Below the pieces are notes generated by a model. That model saw only the letters and a list, made by a program, of their open reading frames with translations. It was not told where the DNA came from and searched no databases. DNA of 64,000 bases, from assembly GCA_000818945.1 (NCBI GenBank), contig KN805381.1:415035-479034 (forward strand), in the 5' to 3' direction. The stretch comes from Schizochytrium sp. CCTCC M209059 (Eukaryota > Sar > Bigyra > Thraustochytrida > Thraustochytriidae). Numbering within the stretch: position 1 is the stretch's first letter; each line of letters starts with the position of its first letter. A program made the translations under genes and the position numbers. Shown in pieces: positions 48,150-57,569 of the stretch.

Positions 48150-51100
48150 CTACAGGGGAGACGCGGGCGAAAGGCCAACATGTTCATCCAGGTCAGCATC
48201 GCCGGCGTCAATACCATGAAGGAGCTCAAGGATGTCGTCGTACATTGTGGAAAGAAGTTCAAAGTCTTCCTGTGGAATCCTTGGCGCATCGCTCTCGCCT
48301 GCAGTGTCCGCCCCAGAAGACTGCGCCGCCAAATGCGCAGGAGCCACGAGCTCAGGGGCATCATTTTCGTTTTCTTCCGTCATATCGCCCTTGCCGCCCG
48401 CCCCGTGTTCTGCTGCCAGTCTGCTCGAAGTCTCCACATGCTCGGCGAGATATTGCATCGTCCCGGCAAGCCAGGGCAACACCACCGCCTCCTCCCGTGC
48501 TTCCTCATCTTCAGGGAAAAGCAAGAATGGGACGGGCTGCTCCAAATATAGACCCAAGGCAAGCCGCGTAAACTCGCATAAATAAAGCGTATCCATTGCG
48601 TGCAAGGCAACAATCTCTGCAAATGGTTGCCGCAGAGCTGCCTCGGCATGGACAAGATCATTCGTGCCTTGCAAAACTTGCTCCAGCGTTGCAAAATACA
48701 GCGAAAGACCATGGCGCGTGGCCCCGCTAATGTGCCGCACAAGGGCGTCAAAAACAGCTGCTCTTACCTTGGCATCGTGCTGAGAAAGGGTGCCGTAAAT
48801 GTCGCCGAGGGAGACTGCAGGCGTTTGACGCGGACTGCGCAAGGAATGCTCTTGCTCAAAGCGATGAAGATGTAAGAGAGACTGCTCGAGAACATCTGCG
48901 ACTTGCAAAGCGCTCCAGCCAGGTTCGTCCAGGCTCGCCTCGCCGCCCACGCAAAGCTCTCGGACAACGCCAAAGGCCTCTGTCCAGTCAGCCTCGAGCA
49001 CGCCGCAAACGTCTGCCAAAAGCTCGGGCGCAGGCTCTGGGCCAAGACTCGGAAAGTCGGACCAGGCGCCGCGCAAAGGAGATGCGCTTCCCATGAACAT
49101 GTCAACTACGTGCGCGATCACGCCGTGCTTGGCAAGGTATTCGCGCGCCCTCGCAAAATGCCGCGCAGCGACGTGTACGACCGACCACCATTGCGTGTGT
49201 GTGCGCAAATTTGCGCGCACGTGGCCATTCGCAAGAGGGATCTCCACGAGCTGCGTAAGAAACGCTTCGAGACCAGACCACGCCGACTCTGGATCCGACG
49301 CATCGAGCCCGCTCGCCTCGGCCAAAAGAAGACCCAACAGCGCGCCAGCGCTCTCGCGCACATCCTCCGAGCCCTGCTGCTGCAAGAGAAGGTCTCCTAG
49401 CAGGTTGTGCGATGCGCTGCGATCTGTCAAAGCTTCGAGACAGCTGCGTGCAGCCACTACATTCCCCACGAGCAGACCTTGCAAACCCATCAAGAGGTCA
49501 GGAAGCTCGGAGCGCCCGTACGTCGCGCGCGCCAACGTATCGAGCGCGTACACCGTGGCATCCACGATAAACATATCGCTCGGCTTGCTCGACGCGCTGC
49601 TTCCACGCATTTCTGTCTGAGCGATCTTCTTGAACAGCATAGCGATGCCAGGCTCCAGCACCCGCTGCACCGCGCCAATGACCCGATTTTGCTGCATCAC
49701 GGCGTCTGCCATGCCTTCTGGCATAAGCCTCAGCCGCGCTGCCTCAGGAATCCCCGCGCCTTGCGCGACGTATGAAGCAGCCTCAGCGCCCATAAAGTCC
49801 GCTTCGGTCTGAACCTTTTGCCGCCGTTCGTACACCAGCATGTATGCATTACTGACGCTCGGAATCTCTACACCATAGCTGGAGACGCGAGAACCACCGC
49901 CAAAGGTGGCCTCCTCCAAAGTGTTGATATCAAAGGGCTTTACCACACGATCGTTGAATTCGAACCATTGGCCCACGCCCGTTCCAAATCGCGAGCGAAT
50001 GTACGAGTAATAGTGGCCGCTATTCAGCGAGGCACCCGAGTGCACGACAACGCCTGCGAGCTCAAAGTGGTAATACTCTTTGCCTCGCGAACCATAACGC
50101 GCTTCATCGTTAGCATCCCCTTTCCATTCGAGACCTTCCTTGGTGTACGGGAAAAAGTCAATTTCAAGCGGAAACTCGAATCGGCTGTTGATCTTCTCGG
50201 TCATGAGCGTTGCCCAGTTGAGCCGAAAGCGCTTTAGGTGCACAAAAACTACGTCCGAAAGCTCCGCAATGCACTGCCGTTTGAGAGTACGAAGCTTGGC
50301 ATTATCCCGCTCTTCCCAGCTGTAGTCATTTATGACTTCGCCTCCAACAAAATTGCGCAGGCTCTCATGCAGCGAACTGATTCCATCTCCCAGCTCTTGC
50401 GTCAAACAGTACTCGCGAACCGAGGGGTTCTCGCGCTGCAAGGTCTCCCCCGAACCGTCGCCGCTGATTGCAGGATCCACGCAAATGAGCTGATTGGCAA
50501 TGCTCACCCCAATCGCCTTGGTCATGAGCTTTGGCTGTCCAGACTTGTCAAGCATTTCGTCAATGCGATCACATAGCGAGTTGAAAAATTCGTGCGCGTC
50601 TTGCTGTTCGAAAAGATTCACTGGCTGCCCTTGCTCGTCTTTAAAGGCTTGGCACCATCCACTTGGGTTGTATGCCTGCTTGACACTCAGGTCCAGCGCG
50701 ACCATCATGCGTTGGATCTCCTGCAGCACGTCACGCTGCACATCCGTAACTTTTTTTTCATCTTCAGGGGCTTTTTCTTCTTCGCTCACGCCACCGTTCG
50801 TATCTGCGAGCCTTGCTCGAAGAATGCCGTACCGCAAGCGCGGGATGTTAAAGACCTGCTGCACGAGGCTGTTCATGTAGCATATAAACCCCAAATTGAC
50901 AAGGCCAACAAAACCACACGGAGCGCGGCGATCCGATCCGAGGTCAATCGACCAACATGCACTCGAAGAGAGCGGCTTTGCAGCCTCCTGCTGCGTCGCT
51001 GGGCCTTGCGTCGGGCGCGCCACAATGGCAGACTTTTGCATTTGGAATTCATGCAAATCGTTCAGGGAGATACTGCAAACCTCGCGAAGCCGTGGACCCA

Positions 51101-54100
51101 CTAGCTTTTCCCACAAACTGGGATGGGCAATCACCGCCTTGGCAAGCACTTGGAAGGCGCTCATGCGAACGCTCGGGTTCGCGGACGCCGTCACACCATG
51201 CGGAACGGACTCGGTGTCGTGCACAGGAAACAGACAGTAGGAGAGCAGCAGATGCACAATGTTGAGCGCCTCATCGGGGCCGGTCTGCGACATACCGCAG
51301 CTGAGAACGTGAAAGTAGCCCTCGAGGAGCTCTTCGTCCGTATCGGAGCTGCCGAGGACGAGACGGACGCTTTCCATTAGAGGACCGATAAAGGTATGCT
51401 CTTGGCTCGCTCGTTTAGCAATCTCTGGAGAGCAAATAAGTTGCTCAAAGAGGCTAAAGTACTGGTCGCTTGCGGTTGCAGGGCGCAAGGGTGGACTCAC
51501 GCGCGCAAGAGCCGACAGAATTCTTGCCCCCAGCTCCACATCGATTCGAGCGAGCCGCTGAAAGGCATTGCGAAAGGCAAATCTCGTGATTGTGGGGACA
51601 AGACCATCAGCACGTGCAAGCCCGTCTTGCAGATACACGAGCAAACTTTCGGTTGGGGCATTGCGAAGCGAGCTCAACGCCCATGCGCCCACACCAAAAG
51701 CACAGAGGATGAGCAAAGACCTCTTGACGCCAGGCAGGAGATCTGAAGGGATGCCCGTCGGCTCCAGCGGCGTCAAGATGAATGCCTTGAGAGCTGCCTC
51801 GGCAGCTCGCGCTGCCGTTTCGGCTTCCGCCTCCCTGGCAACAGGCGCGAGAAGCTTCATAGCGTGCCGCAGTGACGCGAGCTCGGGCGTTACCAAATTG
51901 ACTTGCTGCGAAGCTGTCGATGTTTCTTCACCTGCATTCCCCGCGGACTTATCTTGTACAGCAGTAGCGGTAGTAGCAATGGGGCGCAATGGTGCAAACG
52001 GAAAAGCTGTGGCAATGTCCATCATGACTAGGCCAGACAAGTCCACCTCTTTTTGCAGCCTGACGAGCGTCGTCATGCGTGGCATAAGTCCCAACACGAA
52101 CTTGTACGCTTCGGAATCTTCCGCTGTCGAAGCCTCTAAAGAGGCCGCAGTGATGAAAAAGGATAAACGCACAAGTTTGCCAAGCACAGAGAGAAGCTGT
52201 GCCGCACGAAAGCCAAAGGAGGCCATCTGCCCAAGCTCCGCAGGTGCCCGCGCGGTCACTTCGGTGAGACGCGCAGAAAGATGCTGAACACCATCGGATT
52301 TGATGAAGTGCTGAGCCTCTGCCTCTTGGGTCGAGTCGTTCGATGCAAAGAGAGACTCGACCAGCTCAACCACATAGAGAAGCTTCAAAAGTGAGCCCGA
52401 TTCCTTGCGCAGCTCCTCGACAAGTCGCTCCGTGCGCTTGAAATCCTCATTGGAAGGCAAGGCCTGGAGCAGACGCCACACATCTGCAGCAAGCGCGTTC
52501 GCCACTCCCTCATGAGTAGGATCTCTACCGCGTGAGCTGCTCGCTTCAGCGCACGCATCGAGCAGCTGAAAAAGAAGCTCCGAGTATCGCTTGTTTGAAG
52601 CGAGAACCACGCTGGGCAATGCCGCCAACTTCTTTTGGGCGAGCGCTTTACGCTCTGGGGCTTCGAGCTCTTCTGTACGCGGATCAGGTCGTGTGACCTC
52701 GGGCAAATCGTCAGCATTCGAGGGGCCCGGCTGCACGCCAAGTACTCGTTCCCGAAGCGCAGCGTCGGCCGCAACGGCTGCAGGAGGTTTTTCGCACGAC
52801 AAAAGTGTGACGCCTGGCGAGAGACCGTGTACATCGCGAATGAGACGCGAGCCTGCCTCAAGCTTAATTTCTTTGCCGCCAACAAAGATACGCAGACGTG
52901 AAGGAGAGTCCAGCTCCAGGCAATTGGCAACTTGTTCGCGAAGTCTCCAGATTGGATCCTTTGTTGAGACCATAATGACTGCCTTGGTATTGTGCCCCGG
53001 CGAACCACGAAAGTTATTCACGACCGTAACTTCGAAAGACTGGCCAACTGTAGAAGCCGCATGTGGAGCCACGCGTCGCCAGGCATCAGCCCCGAGAACA
53101 TCGCACAAGACCGAAGTCTGATGCTCTGTCAGCAAGAGCAAGGGACGGACAAGCCCAAGGCACCGAATTGCAGCGTGAGAACCGCTTCCAAAGGACTTGG
53201 TCGCCTCTGTCGTCGCCTCTTGGAGATGTTGCATGCATTTTTCCAAAAAGACCTCACGGTATTGCAAAGAAGCCTCAGGCGCAAGAACAGCACCAAGATG
53301 CAATCGGCAGAGGACGTCTGCTGCGCGACGTGCCGTGTCATCGGATCGCGCATGTAACGCCAGATACCAGAGCACATCTTCGCCTTCAAGGCTTTCTGGC
53401 GCAGTAACACGGACAGTGTTCATTTTCGGGGCCGCTGCGTTTGCACTTGCGGGAGTCTTCATGAAGAAGAGCTCGCCCTGAGTGCCCTTTCGCGCTGCCG
53501 ACGGGTCCAACTGCGAACGTTCCCAGTGCAGTCGCCCCTGGAAGCGATTAAGCTGGAGTGCCGCAAGCTGCAGACTTGTCATGGCCTCCGCAGGCCACGC
53601 GACGCTGGGATCCGGGTCCTCTTCAGCCTTTTGCCAACGAGCTCGAGACCCAAGAAGATCCGCAAAGACGGCGCGCAGCGTGGCTTCGTCCATGCCGACC
53701 ATGGTCCCGCGATTTGCGCCATGGGCGTCGCTTTCCACAGAGTTCACTCTTTCTTCGTTTTTCTCTTCTTCTTCGTTCTCCCTGTCCATGGCGCAATACG
53801 CGAGAAATCGAAAGCAAGCTTCACGGTCCGCACGATTCGCAGATTCGCTCGTCACTAGAGCGGTCCAGAGCTTGTGGATTTGCTCCTTTGATAGGACAAG
53901 ATTGCTTTCGCTCAGAAGGACGAGTACAAAGTCGAGCTCGGCGAGTAGAGCCGGCGCATGGTCATTGGATGCATGAATTGCTGATCCTGCTTGTGTGGAC
54001 ATGCGTTCGCAGCTTTGGAAGCATACATCAATAAGAGCATGGCGAAGCGCAAGCCATTCGACCACGTCTTCTCGAGATTCTCGTCCAGACAGATGTTCCG

Positions 54101-57100
54101 CAAGATCGTCTTCTTTGAGTATGCCAAGTTCGCTCCTGCGCGGACAACTTCGCAGGATGACTTGCAAGACGCGTAAGGCAGGTAAAACACTTGCCTGGTC
54201 CTTGTCAAGTTGTGCGAGTGCGCGACGGAGAAGCGCCTCGCGAAGTGTCTTGCCATCTTCGTCGAGACCGCATCCCGCTGTCGCTGCCTGTGCGGCAGTA
54301 AGAACATTCGTGAGCATCATGGCTGCTTGGGAGCTAACTTGCGTTTGCGAATTTTCCTGGCCCGATTGCTGTTGGGATCCTCCCGATGCTGGCTCGACTG
54401 GCGTCTTTCTTGATTTCGACCCAAACGCGCGCATCATGTCGACACTTGCGTGATAGGCAACGACGGCACGAAGCTCGTCAAGCGCAGCACTGGAAACCGC
54501 CTGGGCGTCTTGGCCGTCTTGAAGAGCGAGGTCAAAGAGAAGAGTGGCTGCCTTGACACTTGGAGGTCTCCCACCATCCGGTGGGATGTGCGGACTCTTG
54601 CAAACTTCGCGCAAGACTTCCAACGCCTTGGGCGAAGCTGACTTGGCGCCGCTGTCTGCACTGAAAAGGTGCAGGACTTCTTCCGTCTCCGCAAGGGACA
54701 GACTCGGGACGGTTTCAGCAATCATACGAAGAATTGCCTCAGCAAGTTCTCGATCAGAGCCCTTGGCCTCGTCGATGCCTTTCCAAATGTGCGCAAGCAT
54801 GTCTTTTGGAATGCTCTTTGCCTCGCTCAAAAATACGAGAAGCCGCGTGGCTCGCTTCGCCATTTCGCTGTGCGCGAGCGGCCCACGCACGGCCTTCTCG
54901 ATGACACGAGCATGAACGATCCAGCTCGAAAGAGATGCTTTCGTGATGCTCCACGCCACAGATACGCGCGCGTACTCGTAGCAGATGTCCAATGGAGGCG
55001 CGCTTGATCCACTCGCAAAAGGAGCAGGACCAGAGCTGCTCGTGCCGCTGCCGTCATCATGCGGGCGGTCTCGTTTCTTTCCTACCGGACGCGGCGGCGT
55101 GGAGAACTCGTTGGTGGGACCCGAGCCCTTGGGTGTGCTCGGTCCCTCCGCCGGAGCCGCGAATCGGACTTCGGCGGCCGGATCTGAATTGGATTTTTCT
55201 TGCGGCGCCTGCATGTCAAAACTCAGCGAACGAGACACAAACAAGGACGACAAGAGATCCCGCGTGCGAGCCTTTGCTTCGGACGATGTTGTGTCGGCAT
55301 CATCGGTGCCTGAGGAGAACTGGGGTGCGGTGTGTCGCCGATGGACAAGACCGGCGGGGTAAGCTTGTGCGTTTGTCACGCGGTCAATGATGTCCGCAAG
55401 CAAGTCCATGCCATCAAGTCTTTGCATGATGGCCGGACTCTGCAAACGCTTGCCTGCTAGCAATAGTGCTACCTTTTCAACGCGCGTAGCCGCCTCGCGA
55501 TGTGAAGCGAAGCGGTGTGCGATCTGGCCCAAGCGCTTGAGAATACTGCTAACAATAGACTTGCTCAATTGACGCACTTGCGGTTGGCCCATGTCTTCAA
55601 TTGCGAGCGTGAGCGAATCGAGAAAACGTGGCAGCACATCTCGCGCCACGCTCCGTGACAGCACCGTGCTCATGCCCGAGAACAAATTGATTTCATGCTG
55701 CAAGACGTCTACGTGACCTTTGTATCGTTCCATGTAGGCAAGCATGGTCTCCGCCCCGCCATGGCGCACAAAGGTGTCGACGTTTGCAACGAAAAAAGTC
55801 GAAACCATAACATTCCGTGAGAATCGCATCACTGCGAGCGCATCTTCATCGTCATCTGCGTCATACACCACTGCGTCTGCATAATTCGTATCGACGGCCT
55901 TGGAAATTTGCAAGCCGCGACGGCCAAAGGATTTGGCATTGAGTGGGGCCAGCCGCGAGACAGCTCCGCGAGCAGCCCGAGCGTCCTTGCTGGGTGGAAA
56001 GCCGACGAAGGTAAGCGTGAGAAGATCATTGGGGCTCGTTTTTTGATTGTCTGCATCAGCCTTTTCAATGGCTACGACAATGGCTTGATACCATTGTGCG
56101 TCTTCATCAAGTTGCGCATCGCACATGTCACCGACGGAAAGAGACAAGTGCCAGTTTTGATCTTTTTGTGAAAGATGCAACCAGGCTTCCTCTTCGTAAC
56201 CCAAGTCGGACTCGGCGTTCGTTTGCCCGTCGGCTGTTTCGTCCACTTGAGGTGCGTGCAGCGTCGAGTCTTCAATAGCTGGCCCAGCATCATCGAATCC
56301 TGTGTCTTGCGCTCGCTCGTTTCCAGTAGCGGGTTCTGGCACGAGATCGACCCTTTCGGCGGTTTGTTCATCATCATCCTTGGCGAAAGGACGAAAAAGT
56401 TTGGGGTCCTTGGGAAGCCACTTGACCTCAATGACGCTGGGACTCTCGCCTAGTTCAAGAATCTCGATTTCTACTTCGGTATTCGTAGGTGAGACCTGTA
56501 GGACACGACAAGGCATCCATCGATCCGAGGCGTTGGTCTGAACAAAGCCAACATCTCCCTCACCAAAAGCGTCGAGCCAATCCTCATGCGCAGCAGGCTC
56601 GCCGGGCCCTAGGCCTGTCGCTGCACCAATGTGTCCTTGGCGTGCAAGATCATGCCGCATTTGTAGCTGATGAACCTCTCTTCGCCACTCTTTGGCTTCC
56701 TCGAGGCCATACGAGTAGTAAAACGAGTTATGTGGCCGTAAAAGCTCCACGAGCGATGCCATTTCAGGTTCCGAGAAACCGTCGTCAATGATGGCTCGAA
56801 GTCTGCCGAGGAGCGCGACGATCAGTTTCTGCAAGAATTCATTGACAATGGGCAGCTCTTGGGCGTTGTAGTAGCGCTTGAGCACGGCGGTGGTCATTTG
56901 CGGGACAGCGGTACGGTAGAAGAAGGCTACATGGTCTGAAGACCCCATACCCTGGTTGATCCAATTGATCCACGTGGTGAAGTCGGTGAGCGTCGTGTTG
57001 AGCGGGCTGTCTGGCTTGCTCACGACGCGCACGAAGAGGCTGCAGTTGTTTTGGAACTTGCTCAGGGACGGCATCTGCTGCTCGGCATCGCCGCCCTCGT

Positions 57101-57152
57101 TTCTGGCCTTTTCCTCACCATTCGTCGTCGACTCCGTCGCCGGCGGCGCCAT
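48150..57152 (-). CDS. Giant ubiquitin carboxyl-terminal hydrolase (USP9X/USP34-like) with Tudor-like and ubiquitin-like regions
   Basis: Exactly 3,000 residues from ATG 57152. The frame extends upstream only through poly-Phe/poly-Val with a TTG. Two Tudor-like modules lie near 190-250 (GDVGFVQTNASDRWMPCRVL) and 335-395 (VGDMCDAQLDEDAQWYQAIV). Long alpha-helical HEAT/ARM-like stretches flank a ubiquitin-like segment near 1372-1455 (SFEVTVVNNFRGSPGH, LRIFVGGKEIKLEAG). The USP catalytic domain starts near 2075: Cys2091 in GLVNLGFICYMNSLVQQVFN, His2380 in HSGASLNSGHYYSYIRSR, then FNDRVVKPFD. The layout matches the USP9X/USP34 class, which strip ubiquitin from many substrates. The Cys box has GFICYMN where the family usually has G(N/A)TCYMN. 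It shares a 417-bp divergent intergenic region with ATG16. Confidence 0.95.
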   Translation of the reverse strand: MAPPATESTTNGEEKARNEGGDAEQQMPSLSKFQNNCSLFVRVVSKPDSPLNTTLTDFTTWINWINQGMGSSDHVAFFYRTAVPQMTTAVLKRYYNAQELPIVNEFLQKLIVALLGRLRAIIDDGFSEPEMASLVELLRPHNSFYYSYGLEEAKEWRREVHQLQMRHDLARQGHIGAATGLGPGEPAAHEDWLDAFGEGDVGFVQTNASDRWMPCRVLQVSPTNTEVEIEILELGESPSVIEVKWLPKDPKLFRPFAKDDDEQTAERVDLVPEPATGNERAQDTGFDDAGPAIEDSTLHAPQVDETADGQTNAESDLGYEEEAWLHLSQKDQNWHLSLSVGDMCDAQLDEDAQWYQAIVVAIEKADADNQKTSPNDLLTLTFVGFPPSKDARAARGAVSRLAPLNAKSFGRRGLQISKAVDTNYADAVVYDADDDEDALAVMRFSRNVMVSTFFVANVDTFVRHGGAETMLAYMERYKGHVDVLQHEINLFSGMSTVLSRSVARDVLPRFLDSLTLAIEDMGQPQVRQLSKSIVSSILKRLGQIAHRFASHREAATRVEKVALLLAGKRLQSPAIMQRLDGMDLLADIIDRVTNAQAYPAGLVHRRHTAPQFSSGTDDADTTSSEAKARTRDLLSSLFVSRSLSFDMQAPQEKSNSDPAAEVRFAAPAEGPSTPKGSGPTNEFSTPPRPVGKKRDRPHDDGSGTSSSGPAPFASGSSAPPLDICYEYARVSVAWSITKASLSSWIVHARVIEKAVRGPLAHSEMAKRATRLLVFLSEAKSIPKDMLAHIWKGIDEAKGSDRELAEAILRMIAETVPSLSLAETEEVLHLFSADSGAKSASPKALEVLREVCKSPHIPPDGGRPPSVKAATLLFDLALQDGQDAQAVSSAALDELRAVVAYHASVDMMRAFGSKSRKTPVEPASGGSQQQSGQENSQTQVSSQAAMMLTNVLTAAQAATAGCGLDEDGKTLREALLRRALAQLDKDQASVLPALRVLQVILRSCPRRSELGILKEDDLAEHLSGRESREDVVEWLALRHALIDVCFQSCERMSTQAGSAIHASNDHAPALLAELDFVLVLLSESNLVLSKEQIHKLWTALVTSESANRADREACFRFLAYCAMDRENEEEEKNEERVNSVESDAHGANRGTMVGMDEATLRAVFADLLGSRARWQKAEEDPDPSVAWPAEAMTSLQLAALQLNRFQGRLHWERSQLDPSAARKGTQGELFFMKTPASANAAAPKMNTVRVTAPESLEGEDVLWYLALHARSDDTARRAADVLCRLHLGAVLAPEASLQYREVFLEKCMQHLQEATTEATKSFGSGSHAAIRCLGLVRPLLLLTEHQTSVLCDVLGADAWRRVAPHAASTVGQSFEVTVVNNFRGSPGHNTKAVIMVSTKDPIWRLREQVANCLELDSPSRLRIFVGGKEIKLEAGSRLIRDVHGLSPGVTLLSCEKPPAAVAADAALRERVLGVQPGPSNADDLPEVTRPDPRTEELEAPERKALAQKKLAALPSVVLASNKRYSELLFQLLDACAEASSSRGRDPTHEGVANALAADVWRLLQALPSNEDFKRTERLVEELRKESGSLLKLLYVVELVESLFASNDSTQEAEAQHFIKSDGVQHLSARLTEVTARAPAELGQMASFGFRAAQLLSVLGKLVRLSFFITAASLEASTAEDSEAYKFVLGLMPRMTTLVRLQKEVDLSGLVMMDIATAFPFAPLRPIATTATAVQDKSAGNAGEETSTASQQVNLVTPELASLRHAMKLLAPVAREAEAETAARAAEAALKAFILTPLEPTGIPSDLLPGVKRSLLILCAFGVGAWALSSLRNAPTESLLVYLQDGLARADGLVPTITRFAFRNAFQRLARIDVELGARILSALARVSPPLRPATASDQYFSLFEQLICSPEIAKRASQEHTFIGPLMESVRLVLGSSDTDEELLEGYFHVLSCGMSQTGPDEALNIVHLLLSYCLFPVHDTESVPHGVTASANPSVRMSAFQVLAKAVIAHPSLWEKLVGPRLREVCSISLNDLHEFQMQKSAIVARPTQGPATQQEAAKPLSSSACWSIDLGSDRRAPCGFVGLVNLGFICYMNSLVQQVFNIPRLRYGILRARLADTNGGVSEEEKAPEDEKKVTDVQRDVLQEIQRMMVALDLSVKQAYNPSGWCQAFKDEQGQPVNLFEQQDAHEFFNSLCDRIDEMLDKSGQPKLMTKAIGVSIANQLICVDPAISGDGSGETLQRENPSVREYCLTQELGDGISSLHESLRNFVGGEVINDYSWEERDNAKLRTLKRQCIAELSDVVFVHLKRFRLNWATLMTEKINSRFEFPLEIDFFPYTKEGLEWKGDANDEARYGSRGKEYYHFELAGVVVHSGASLNSGHYYSYIRSRFGTGVGQWFEFNDRVVKPFDINTLEEATFGGGSRVSSYGVEIPSVSNAYMLVYERRQKVQTEADFMGAEAASYVAQGAGIPEAARLRLMPEGMADAVMQQNRVIGAVQRVLEPGIAMLFKKIAQTEMRGSSASSKPSDMFIVDATVYALDTLARATYGRSELPDLLMGLQGLLVGNVVAARSCLEALTDRSASHNLLGDLLLQQQGSEDVRESAGALLGLLLAEASGLDASDPESAWSGLEAFLTQLVEIPLANGHVRANLRTHTQWWSVVHVAARHFARAREYLAKHGVIAHVVDMFMGSASPLRGAWSDFPSLGPEPAPELLADVCGVLEADWTEAFGVVRELCVGGEASLDEPGWSALQVADVLEQSLLHLHRFEQEHSLRSPRQTPAVSLGDIYGTLSQHDAKVRAAVFDALVRHISGATRHGLSLYFATLEQVLQGTNDLVHAEAALRQPFAEIVALHAMDTLYLCEFTRLALGLYLEQPVPFLLFPEDEEAREEAVVLPWLAGTMQYLAEHVETSSRLAAEHGAGGKGDMTEENENDAPELVAPAHLAAQSSGADTAGESDAPRIPQEDFELLSTMYDDILELLHGIDAGDADLDEHVGLSPASPL

Positions 57153-57569
57153 GGTCGCCCGTCCGTCCGCTGCGTCTGCTGCTGCTCTCTCTCCTCTTCC
57201 TCCTTCTCCAAGGACGACGACGACGACGACGACGACGAAGAAGAAGAAGAAGAAGAAGAAGACCAACAAGAACTTGTCGCCGTCGTTGTCGCGCGTCTCG
57301 TCGAGCTCCCCGAGGGCGACAGCCCCTCGCGCGCGGCGTGCGCGTCCCTCGCGCGGGGACGGGGCGTGCGCGCGTGCGTGCGTGCGTGCGTGCGGGCGGG
57401 CGTGCGGCGCGCCCCGCTGCTCCTTCGCCGCGGCGGGGAGGCCGGAGATCGGGGAATGGATGCGCGGGCCGCGATGGATCAGTCAACCAGCATGGATGGA
57501 TATTTGAACCCAGCGCTCGGCGCGGTTTGTTTGAACAGGCGCGGCGGGCAGAGCCCGAACCGCGCCGCG
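57153..57569. promoter_or_regulatory. Divergent promoter region between USP and ATG16
   Basis: GC-rich, with (GAC)n/(GAA)n runs (57210-57262) and GTGCGTGC runs (57367-57392). In-frame ATGs at 57456, 57477 and 57495 could lengthen ATG16, so part of this may be coding. Confidence 0.5.

Noticed and set aside
57153..57269. Poly-Phe/poly-Val N-terminal extension of the USP
   Set aside because: Antisense reading of GAA/GAC repeats beginning at a TTG; the ATG at 57152 gives a sensible start.
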